A DNA stretch of 10,336 bases from JAMCQB01 sp947085305 (lineage in GTDB: Bacteria; Nitrospirota; Thermodesulfovibrionia; Thermodesulfovibrionales; UBA9159). Location: the NCBI GenBank assembly GCA_947085305.1, contig CAMTVV010000237.1, positions 1-10,336 of the forward strand. The letters are read 5' to 3'. How positions within the stretch are numbered: position 1 is the stretch's first letter; each line of letters begins with the position of its first letter. A program made the position numbers and the translations under genes. Below are positions 1 to 5,529 of this stretch, piece after piece. The notes under the pieces were generated by a model. That model saw only the letters and a list, made by a program, of their open reading frames with translations. It ran no database searches and was not told the origin of the DNA.

Positions 1-36
1 GCATTATTTATGGGACATGTTAAGGTCAAGGGAAAA

Positions 37-939
37 TTAAAAAATCTTGGCAATCTCAATAAATCTCCTCATTTTATCATGATCTTTGATCCCGGGTTCT
101 TTCTCTACTCCACTGCTTACATCTACTCCATATGGTTTTACCTTTTCAATTGCATTCTTCAGGTTATCAATAGTCAGTCCCCCTGCCAGTATTATCGCAT
201 CCGGGCCGAATATGTTTATTATTGAAGATATTCCCACTCCCAGGTATCTTCCTGCCTCCCGCAACACCTCCCTCGCAAGGTTGTCTCCGTCAAGCGCGGT
301 CAGGTAAATGTCTTCCGGCGTCAGCTTATAGATATTCCCCTTGCAGCATTCCCTCAGCGTGCTCTCCGCGCCGTTATCCAGAGCCGTTATGGCGTAGGCG
401 AGCATTGCCTTTGCAGAAGCATACATTTCCAGACACCCGTTATTTCCGCAGGAACACTTTTCTCCCCCGGTGTTTATGCTCATATGTCCTATCTCTGCAG
501 GGATATTCATCAGTGCATGGTTGTGGATGATGCCGCCGCCGATCCCGGTTCCGAGAGTGATGAGCACAAAGCTTCTGAAAGCCCTGCCTTCGCCCTTCCA
601 TTTCTCCCCCAGGGCAGCCGCATTGGCGTCGTTTTCCACATATACGGGGACATTGAACCTGGTTTTCACCATTTCTGGGATGTTCAACCCCTCTATGGCC
701 GGCAGATTCGGTGATTCCATCACCACCCCTTTTTCACTGTCGATGAGTCCTGCCACGCCAAACCCTATTCCCGCCACATTGTCCGAAAATACATCGCCGA
801 TGGATTTCAGAAGAGACTCCCTGATGTTCTCGGAGGAGGGAACCTTTATTTTTTTTACGAGCTTTCCCTCTTCCGACACCAGGGCCACCCTCAGATTCGT
901 ACCTCCGAGGTCTATTCCGATTGCATATTGTTTTTTCAT
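37..939 (-). CDS. ROK-family sugar kinase with its C-terminus replaced by the end of TrpF (chimeric ORF)
   Basis: This 300-residue ORF begins as a ROK kinase, a cytoplasmic enzyme family that phosphorylates glucose or related sugars with ATP. Visible ROK features are the N-terminal phosphate loop DLGGTN (residues 10-15), the sugar-binding segment ENDANAAALGE (102-112), LGTGIGGG (129-136), the catalytic-region EIGHM (149-153) and the zinc motif CSCGNNGCLE (162-171). After LAGGLT (251-256) the expected ROK ending is absent. Instead the protein reads GVDVSSGVEKEPGIKDHDK (271-289), the signature of the last phosphate-binding strand of phosphoribosylanthranilate isomerase (TrpF). The TrpF catalytic Cys and Asp lie in the missing part, so isomerase activity is not expected. 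Kinase activity is uncertain because the C-terminal ROK helices are gone. An extended -10 promoter lies upstream, but the ribosome binding site is weak. The ROK and TrpF calls are secure; whether the protein is functional is unknown. Confidence 0.9.
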   Translation of the reverse strand: MKKQYAIGIDLGGTNLRVALVSEEGKLVKKIKVPSSENIRESLLKSIGDVFSDNVAGIGFGVAGLIDSEKGVVMESPNLPAIEGLNIPEMVKTRFNVPVYVENDANAAALGEKWKGEGRAFRSFVLITLGTGIGGGIIHNHALMNIPAEIGHMSINTGGEKCSCGNNGCLEMYASAKAMLAYAITALDNGAESTLRECCKGNIYKLTPEDIYLTALDGDNLAREVLREAGRYLGVGISSIINIFGPDAIILAGGLTIDNLKNAIEKVKPYGVDVSSGVEKEPGIKDHDKMRRFIEIAKIF

Positions 940-971
940 AGTGTTTCGCAGGATAATTGAAAGAAGATATA

Positions 972-980
972 ATTATACCA
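972..980 (-). promoter_or_regulatory. Extended -10 promoter for the ROK gene
   Basis: On the minus strand this reads TGGTATAAT, a perfect TATAAT preceded by the extended -10 TGn. Its downstream edge lies about 32 bases before the ATG of the ROK gene. No good -35 is seen 16-18 bases upstream, which is usual for extended -10 promoters. The same AT-rich patch also holds TATAAT on the plus strand (968-973), but that is too close to the nfo start at 986 to serve it with a normal leader. Motif-based inference. Confidence 0.45.
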
Positions 981-985
981 TAAAG

Positions 986-1194
986 ATGAAGAAGAGCGTG
1001 AGGAGACTCGGGGTTCACACATCGATTGCGGGAGACGTGCAGCTCTCCCTGGAACGGGCGAATGAACTGGGGAGGTTCATAAACCATCCCGCATTCAGGG
1101 ATGTCCCGCTGATCCTCGAAACACCGAAAAAAGCGAGGAGGACGATCCGAGGAACCTGAAGGTGGCGAGGGGGCTTTTCAACCAAGCAGTGTGA
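986..1194 (+). pseudogene. nfo: Endonuclease IV (nfo) remnant: internal deletion plus one-base frameshift
   Basis: The reading frame opens with an endonuclease IV N-terminus (RRLGVHTSIAG, then LSLERANELG). At about base 1070 it jumps directly to the family's C-terminal end (FINHPAFRDVPLILETPKK). The active family is about 280 residues; here roughly 24 N-terminal and 40 C-terminal residues remain, so nearly all zinc-binding His, Glu and Asp residues are lost. The current frame ends at a TGA at 1157-1159. One extra A in the run at 1127-1132 would restore SEEDDPRNLKVARGLFNQ and a stop at 1192-1194, so a single-base loss in a homopolymer has also occurred. It is divergent from the ROK gene, 46 bases away. 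The normal role would be repair of abasic sites; this copy cannot do that. Recognition rests on both termini matching the family in the right order. Confidence 0.85.
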
Positions 1195-1202
1195 GATAGC
1201 CT

Positions 1203-1236
1203 TCGGAATAAAGCCTTTCGATTGAGGCGATTCCGA
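1203..1236. other. Imperfect hairpin after the nfo remnant
   Basis: TCGGAAT (1203-1209) pairs with ATTCCGA (1230-1236), and inside them GCCT (1213-1216) pairs with AGGC (1225-1228) around an eight-base loop. No T-run follows, so it is not a clear intrinsic terminator. It may be a structured remnant of the old nfo 3' region. The rest of 1195-1381 shows no convincing gene on either strand. Confidence 0.35.
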
Positions 1237-1381
1237 CCTTAATGAGTTTCGTTTGAACTGCCTCAGTCGTTTGAACCGTTGTGCTGCCGCACGTCGGCGT
1301 TTTTGCACTATTTCGGGGTGGACGGCGGGGGAGGGGCAATGAAATGATGCATAATAATCTCTTGGTTACATTTTAGACCTT

Positions 1382-1401
1382 GAAATATGGGAAGTGTCCC
1401 T
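1382..1401 (+). repeat. Solo terminal repeat related to the GGGACAC element at 9644-9803
   Basis: Bases 1382-1401 (GAAATATGGGAAGTGTCCCT) match the minus-strand end of the element at 9644-9664, with one missing A and one A/T change. No matching opposite end is visible nearby, so this looks like a lone end or the remains of a decayed copy. The tandem repeats at 1392-1445 grow directly out of it. Confidence 0.55.
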
Positions 1402-1445
1402 ATCCCCTCAAGTGTCCCTATCCCCTCAAGTGTCCCTATCCCCTC
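1392..1445 (+). repeat. Three perfect 18-bp tandem repeats (AAGTGTCCCTATCCCCTC)
   Basis: Copies lie at 1392-1409, 1410-1427 and 1428-1445 with no differences between them. The first copy overlaps the solo element end at 1382-1401, so the unit includes the element's outermost GTGTCCCT plus ten flanking bases. The array ends two bases before the stop codon of the small membrane ORF at 1447-1755. No spacers are present, so it is not a CRISPR array. Confidence 0.9.
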
Positions 1446-1446
1446 A

Positions 1447-1755
1447 CTACCCCCCCCTCAATAGATCCCGATAAAGAAATACCGATAGCAGCAACCATAG
1501 CGGAGAAGCATATACTGAGATCTTCCACAGTACTACTTCATCAACATATTTGGCAAAATATCTGGAAACGGAGAGACCAAAAGAATAGGCAGTCCCCGTG
1601 AAATAAAAAAGAGCACTCCCAACTCTAAGAGCCTTTACAGGAAGGGAATATTCGAGGAATTTTTCGCCGCCAGAAATAAGAATGAAGCAGACTGTAGCAA
1701 TGAAGCAAGTTGCCGCATGGAATAAAACAAACAGGATGACCTTCTTGTCAAACAT
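1447..1755 (-). CDS. Small hypothetical membrane protein, 102 aa
   Basis: I do not recognise this protein. It is strongly hydrophobic with about three likely membrane segments: residues ~6-28, a middle stretch around ~42-62, and a C-terminal one at ~78-96 (WKISVYASPLWLLLSVFLY). The segments are separated by short charged stretches, as expected for an inner-membrane protein. No catalytic motif is visible. No convincing Shine-Dalgarno sequence precedes the ATG, which lowers confidence. Its 3' end abuts the 18-bp tandem repeats, so the C-terminus (RDLLRGG) may have been altered by the repeat end. It lies 90 bases downstream of another small membrane ORF on the same strand. Confidence 0.5.
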   Translation of the reverse strand: MFDKKVILFVLFHAATCFIATVCFILISGGEKFLEYSLPVKALRVGSALFYFTGTAYSFGLSVSRYFAKYVDEVVLWKISVYASPLWLLLSVFLYRDLLRGG

Positions 1756-1845
1756 GTTTATGAGACTGTGTCGTTCCCAGTTGGTTTTCTAATAGAAACT
1801 TACAACATTTTAACCGTATAGAGCATGACATAGAAGAGGAAGAAG

Positions 1846-2115
1846 TCATTTCTGAAAGACTAGGAGGATAGCGGGTACTAGTAGTAGCACTATCCAACCC
1901 AAGAATTTAATGACGCTGCCCGGTGTTTCTTGGGAAATATTGATATTCCCGACCCATCTGAATCCTGTGATTCTGCCCAGTGGATCGCCAAACCAAATAC
2001 AGACGATACCGATGAGTAGGAAAAATATCATCCTGAAAAAAACTTCCGAACTGGCAAAAACATATGCTGCCACCAGATACGCAATAGCCAGAATTAAAGA
2101 CAACATTCTTGTCAT
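1846..2115 (-). CDS. Small hypothetical membrane protein, 89 aa
   Basis: The function is not recognised. Two to three membrane segments are visible: ~4-21, ~24-43 (FFRMIFFLLIGIVCIWFG) and ~68-87 (IKFLGWIVLLLVPAILLVF). Between them a polar stretch contains FGDPLGRITGFRW and the sequence QETPG. The Gly/Pro/Trp-rich middle looks like a conserved small-membrane-protein pattern rather than random translation. An AGGGAG stretch sits just before the ATG, slightly too close for an ideal ribosome binding site. It may be co-transcribed with the 102-residue membrane ORF downstream. Confidence 0.6.
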   Translation of the reverse strand: MTRMLSLILAIAYLVAAYVFASSEVFFRMIFFLLIGIVCIWFGDPLGRITGFRWVGNINISQETPGSVIKFLGWIVLLLVPAILLVFQK

Positions 2116-2260
2116 ACTCCCTAGCCGACGACCATATTACTGCTAGTACTATGCACTATTATATCAGAGTTCAAAGGTGTGCGTTTCAGGAAAGAAGCAA
2201 AAAAAAGATTTTTATGGTTTCAGGCGGAAGTTCACAACGTTTGCGATTATCTATGCCTGT

Positions 2261-2287
2261 TGGCTTCCAGGCGGAGCCTGGGTTCGT
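2261..2287. repeat. Palindromic CCAGGC-GGA-GCCTGG repeat
   Basis: CCAGGC (2267-2272) and GCCTGG (2276-2281) form a perfect six-base stem with a GGA loop, flanked by TTC-like and G-TTCG sequence. This resembles the dispersed palindrome built around TTCCCAGGCTCCGCCTGGGAA that I know from several bacterial genomes. It lies just past the moaC stop codon. In the moaC direction no T-run follows, so an intrinsic terminator is possible but not supported. The remainder of 2116-2260 shows no gene. Confidence 0.5.
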
Positions 2288-2291
2288 GTAC

Positions 2292-2816
2292 TCACTTCTT
2301 TTGAGATTTACTTACCGCAGTTTTCCTTGAGACCGGAGAGGCGGCGTTCCTCCTGAACTCCCCGCTTCTGCCGCCGCGTTTTTCCATGAGCATGATATCG
2401 GAGATGGTCATCTCCTTGTCTACGGCCTTGCACATGTCGTATACGGTCAAAGCAGCAACGGATACTGCGGTCAATGCCTCCATCTCGACCCCTGTCTGGC
2501 CCACGGTCTTCACCTTTGCCGCTATATCTATTCTGCTCTTCTTCTCATGGATGGTCAGATCAACAGTCACCGAGGTGATGCTGATGGGATGACAGAGGGG
2601 AATCAGTCCACCTGTCTTTTTTGCGGCCATGATGCCGGCGATCCTCGCCGCTGCCATCACATCGCCCTTGGGGACCGCTCCGTCTTTTATGAGCTTCAGA
2701 GTGGCGGGTTTCATATATACACTGCCCTTTGCCACCGCCTCCCTTTGCGTAGCCGGTTTTTCAGATACATCCACCATCTTTGCCTTTCCCTTTTTATCGA
2801 GGTGGGAGAGTCGCAT
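2292..2816 (-). CDS. moaC: Cyclic pyranopterin monophosphate synthase MoaC
   Basis: MoaC converts the MoaA product (3',8-cyclo-GTP) into cyclic pyranopterin monophosphate, the first stable intermediate of molybdenum cofactor synthesis, in the cytoplasm. The 174-residue sequence shows the family signatures LCHP (74-77), GVEMEAL (109-115), YDMCKAVDK (126-134) and KRGGRSG (146-152). Asp127 and Lys130 correspond to the catalytic Asp128/Lys131 of the E. coli enzyme. A basic tail of about 20 residues after the usual end makes it slightly longer than typical. The ATG follows the moaA TAG stop with no bases between (TAGATG). Its ribosome binding site (GGGGGAT) lies inside the moaA end, which suggests translational coupling. 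Confidence 0.97.
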   Translation of the reverse strand: MRLSHLDKKGKAKMVDVSEKPATQREAVAKGSVYMKPATLKLIKDGAVPKGDVMAAARIAGIMAAKKTGGLIPLCHPISITSVTVDLTIHEKKSRIDIAAKVKTVGQTGVEMEALTAVSVAALTVYDMCKAVDKEMTISDIMLMEKRGGRSGEFRRNAASPVSRKTAVSKSQKK

Positions 2817-3815
2817 CTATCCCCCGATCCTTGACATAGGCTTTAACGAGCTCCTGGAGGCCGATGTTGTGTCACCGCGCCGGTTGATGGTATGTCCTTC
2901 GGGTTTCACTTCTATGGATAATCTGAGGAGACGCTCTAGATCTTCATCGGATGACGAATTCCTGAGCGCGGGTTTCAGGTCGATCTCGGTCTCTGAAAAA
3001 AGGCACGGCCTCAATTTACCGTCGGCAGTGATGCGAAGGCGGTTGCAGTCGTGGCAGAAATGGTGAGTCAATGCGCTGATAAAACCCAGGACGCCGGGCG
3101 CGTTTTCGAACCGGTAGTACCGCGCAGGACCGTCCCGCCTCAGCCTGACCGGGGATAGGGCTCCTATCTTCTCAACCCGCTTTTTTATCTCGTCAGTAGA
3201 AATATATCGCTCATCGCTCCACAAGTCTCCTGCCCCTATGGGCATGAATTCGATAAACCTCACCTGGTAGGGGGTATTCAGGGTTAACCCCGCAAATTTC
3301 TCGATTTCGTCATCATTCAAGCCCCGTATGGGCACCATGTTGATCTTCAAGGGGAGCAAACCGGCTTTTTCGGCTGCCTCAATCCCCTTCATCACAAGGC
3401 TGATCTCCCCTCCCCGCGTGATTTCCCCGTACCGTTCAGGCATGAGGGAATCGAGGCTTATATTCACCCTGTTCAGACCTGCGTCCGCCAGTTCCTTTGC
3501 ATATTTTTTGAGGAGCACGCCGTTTGTGGTGAGGCTTATGTCTTCGATGCCGGTGATGTTTCTCAGAGATGAAACGAGGTAGGTAACGTTCTTCCTTGCC
3601 AGGGGCTCTCCACCGGTAATCCTGATCTTTCTTACTCCGAGGGCTGCCGCAACCCTTACCACTCTCACAATCTCTTCGTAGGAGAGTATCTCCTTGTGCT
3701 CGATGGGCATGACACCGCCGGTGGGCATGCAGTAGATACACCTTAGATTGCACCTGTCGGTGATCGAAATGCGCAGGTAATCAATGACGCGGGAGAAGTT
3801 ATCCCGGAGTTTCAT
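2817..3815 (-). CDS. moaA: GTP 3',8-cyclase MoaA (radical SAM)
   Basis: MoaA is the radical-SAM enzyme that rearranges GTP to 3',8-cyclo-GTP at the start of molybdenum cofactor synthesis. In the 332-residue protein the SAM-binding cluster motif is Cys22-Cys26-Cys29 (CNLRCIYC), and ITGGEPL (66-72) is the usual GGEP motif. The second cluster, which binds GTP, uses Cys254, Cys257 and Cys271 (CHDCNRLR onward). The chain ends in MSRIGG, the conserved double-glycine tail that reaches into the active site. Length and all key residues are intact. It is the first gene of a moaA-moaC unit; no strong Shine-Dalgarno precedes the ATG. The presence of both genes implies use of at least one molybdo- or tungsto-enzyme. 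Confidence 0.98.
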   Translation of the reverse strand: MKLRDNFSRVIDYLRISITDRCNLRCIYCMPTGGVMPIEHKEILSYEEIVRVVRVAAALGVRKIRITGGEPLARKNVTYLVSSLRNITGIEDISLTTNGVLLKKYAKELADAGLNRVNISLDSLMPERYGEITRGGEISLVMKGIEAAEKAGLLPLKINMVPIRGLNDDEIEKFAGLTLNTPYQVRFIEFMPIGAGDLWSDERYISTDEIKKRVEKIGALSPVRLRRDGPARYYRFENAPGVLGFISALTHHFCHDCNRLRITADGKLRPCLFSETEIDLKPALRNSSSDEDLERLLRLSIEVKPEGHTINRRGDTTSASRSSLKPMSRIGG

Positions 3816-3902
3816 GCTTAATTGTAATCCATTTGGGAAAAATTAGCACGAGAGCGTCGAGGAAATTCCGCAAGCCCATTCAAAACTTTCACACAACGCT
3901 CT

Positions 3903-3991
3903 GTCATTCCGACTTGCTCGGAATCTTTCTTGAGCCGCTTTGTTTCCGCTATACGCATTCAAAAAAAGGATTCCCGACAAGCGGGAATGAC
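3903..3991. repeat. Pair of related GTCATTCC palindromes in inverted orientation
   Basis: The left arm (3903-3930) and right arm (3961-3991) are near-complementary copies of a GTCATTCC-type repeat. Each arm is also a hairpin: ATTCCGA/TCGGAAT at 3906-3924 and ATTCCCG/CGGGAAT at 3970-3988, each with a five-base loop and then a T-rich run in the outward reading. The whole unit is 89 bp. Related GTCATTCC palindromes are dispersed elements in many proteobacteria and Nitrospirota. The rest of the moaA-cpoB gap holds nothing further. Confidence 0.7.
3961..3990 (-). terminator. Likely intrinsic terminator of the tol-pal operon
   Basis: On the minus strand the hairpin ATTCCCG-CTTGT-CGGGAAT is followed by CC and a run of seven T, about 30 bases after the cpoB stop. 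That is the form of a Rho-independent terminator and the right position for the leftward tol operon. It appears to have been recruited from the dispersed palindrome it belongs to. Confidence 0.65.
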
Positions 3992-4019
3992 ATTTATTAC
4001 GGTCTCTACCGGTCTCCCT

Positions 4020-4955
4020 CTACCTTCCCTTTTTTACCGGTTTCTTTTCGATCTCTGCCTTTTTCTTCTTTGCCATTGGAGCCTCCCGGGAATCGGGGTA
4101 TTTCTCGATGAGCTTGTCGAAGATGACTTTTGCAGTCTTCTTATCTCCCAGCTCCATGAAGGACAGTCCCTGCTTGTAGAGGGCCCCCGGGATCTTGTCG
4201 TTACGGGGATAGCTCTTGATGAGGGTCTCGTGGGCCAGTATGGCATTTTCGAAATCCTTCTCGGCAAAGTAAGATTCCCCTATCCAGAAATGGGCGTTGC
4301 CCACGAGTCCGTCCTTGGGATATTTGCTGATAAAGACGTTGAATTTTTCCCTTGCCTCTTTATACTTTTTCCCTTTAAAGGAGGCATAAGCGGACTCATA
4401 GAGCGCCGCAGGGCCATTGTCTTCAGTCTTCTTCACTTCGGAAGCTTTTTCGCCGCCCTCTTCTGCCGGCGGTTTCTGTTCGGCGGCGGGAGGTCTTGCA
4501 TCAATAGATTTTGCAAGCCTTTCGGAGAGTTCCTTTAAGCTGGCATCGAGACTATTGATCTGGGAGCGTAACAGTTCCCGCTCTATGGAATTCTCTTTCA
4601 TCGCCTTGTCCATGAAGAACTTATACTCGTCAAACCTGCCCCGCAGCACGTGGACTTCCTTCGACTGCTCGTTCACCTGGGAATAAAGGGATGCCTGGCT
4701 TTCCCTGATGGCATTAAAGGAATCCTCCCTCACGGTCCCGGCTGTCTGCTTCCTGAGGTCCGCGGTTTCCTTCTTCAGTTCAAAGGATTCCCTTTTCAAC
4801 TGGTTTATTTCGCTCCTCATGGCGTCAAGATCGCCGGTGGAAGCGCAGCCTGCGACCATGAGAAGAGAAAATACTATCGGAATTGCAGCTCGAAGATTGC
4901 AGATTGCAGATTGTAATTCTGAAATCAAAAATCTGAAATCAAAAATTTGTGGCAT
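4020..4955 (-). CDS. cpoB: Tol-Pal accessory lipoprotein-like protein CpoB/YbgF
   Basis: CpoB (YbgF) is a periplasmic Tol-Pal partner that in E. coli binds TolA and coordinates outer-membrane constriction with peptidoglycan synthesis. The 311-residue protein has a hydrophobic segment ending in a lipobox (VAGC, Cys37), so it is likely a lipoprotein here. A long coiled coil follows (~42-155), then a Pro/Glu/Lys linker (~153-180), then TPR repeats (~183-300) with typical YPKDG and YPRND turns. The ATG lies one base after the pal stop, and its ribosome binding site (AAGGGAAA) is inside the pal end. The signal region is odd: residues ~3-21 are encoded by a run of heptanucleotide repeats, which gives an unusual n-region containing acidic residues. 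A later start near the hydrophobic core is not apparent, so this start is kept. Confidence 0.92.
   Translation of the reverse strand: MPQIFDFRFLISELQSAICNLRAAIPIVFSLLMVAGCASTGDLDAMRSEINQLKRESFELKKETADLRKQTAGTVREDSFNAIRESQASLYSQVNEQSKEVHVLRGRFDEYKFFMDKAMKENSIERELLRSQINSLDASLKELSERLAKSIDARPPAAEQKPPAEEGGEKASEVKKTEDNGPAALYESAYASFKGKKYKEAREKFNVFISKYPKDGLVGNAHFWIGESYFAEKDFENAILAHETLIKSYPRNDKIPGALYKQGLSFMELGDKKTAKVIFDKLIEKYPDSREAPMAKKKKAEIEKKPVKKGR
4894..4949 (-). repeat. Heptanucleotide repeat tract at the cpoB 5' end
   Basis: Read on the plus strand, 4894-4949 divides into eight consecutive 7-base units without slips: AGATTGC twice, AGATTGT, AATTCTG, AAATCAA, AAATCTG, AAATCAA and AAATTTG. The tract lies inside the cpoB signal-peptide region, starting a few bases after its ATG. 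It is the same length (56 bp) as the heptamer tract in tolB. Confidence 0.8.
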
Positions 4956-4956
4956 C

Positions 4957-5511
4957 TTATTTCCCTTTCAGGATCACAAAATGTCCCCTTCTGTTCTTTG
5001 CCCAGCATTCCTCTGTATGCTCGCTGCAGAGGGGTTTTTCCTTGCCGTAACTGATGGTATCGATGCGTGACGAGGGAACTCCAAGGGAGACGAGGAAGTC
5101 CTTTGCCGCCCTTGCCCTCCTGTCCCCCAGACCGAGGTTGTATTCCGACGTGCCTCTTTCGTCGCAATGACCCTCAACGAGCACCTTTTGCGCAGTGTTC
5201 TTCCTGAGATGATCCGCAACCGCTTTTAACGTCTGTTTCGCATCGTCCCGTATATCATATTGATCATAATCAAAATAAATGTCCTTGAACGTCCCTGAAA
5301 TCTCCTGGAACTGTGAAGGAACATCTTTTGATTCGACCTTGGCTATCTGCTGCTCAGTGATCTTTTCCTGAGCCTTTTTGGATTCATCAGGCGCTTTGAT
5401 CTGCGGCTGCTGCATTTCCTGCGGCTGCGGCGTCGGCATCACTGCCTTTCTCTCTGCGCACCCGAAAACCGTTAATCCAAGGATTGCTGCCAGGACCAAA
5501 AACCTTTTCAT
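4957..5511 (-). CDS. pal: Peptidoglycan-associated lipoprotein Pal
   Basis: Pal is an outer-membrane lipoprotein that holds the peptidoglycan and is pulled by TolA/TolB during division. The 184-residue chain has a short signal peptide with lipobox TVFGC (Cys18), a Pro/Gln-rich linker (~24-70) and an OmpA-like peptidoglycan-binding domain (~76-182). Visible hallmarks are VEGHCDERGTSEYN (112-125), LGDRRA (128-133) and the late NRR (173-175). A perfect AAGGAGG lies eight bases before the ATG, the strongest ribosome binding site in the operon, consistent with high Pal abundance. It sits between tolB and cpoB in the standard order. Confidence 0.97.
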   Translation of the reverse strand: MKRFLVLAAILGLTVFGCAERKAVMPTPQPQEMQQPQIKAPDESKKAQEKITEQQIAKVESKDVPSQFQEISGTFKDIYFDYDQYDIRDDAKQTLKAVADHLRKNTAQKVLVEGHCDERGTSEYNLGLGDRRARAAKDFLVSLGVPSSRIDTISYGKEKPLCSEHTEECWAKNRRGHFVILKGK

Positions 5512-5529
5512 CTCGAAAACCTCCTTCAG

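Noticed and set aside
470..985. Long plus-strand frame upstream of the nfo remnant
   Set aside because: It runs antisense through the ROK gene; only the part from the ATG at 986 has recognisable homology.
1195..1381. Possible decayed CRISPR repeat, from the hairpin and the nearby repeated CGTTTGAAC
   Set aside because: There is no regular repeat-spacer pattern and no cas gene; only two short partial matches 18 bases apart.
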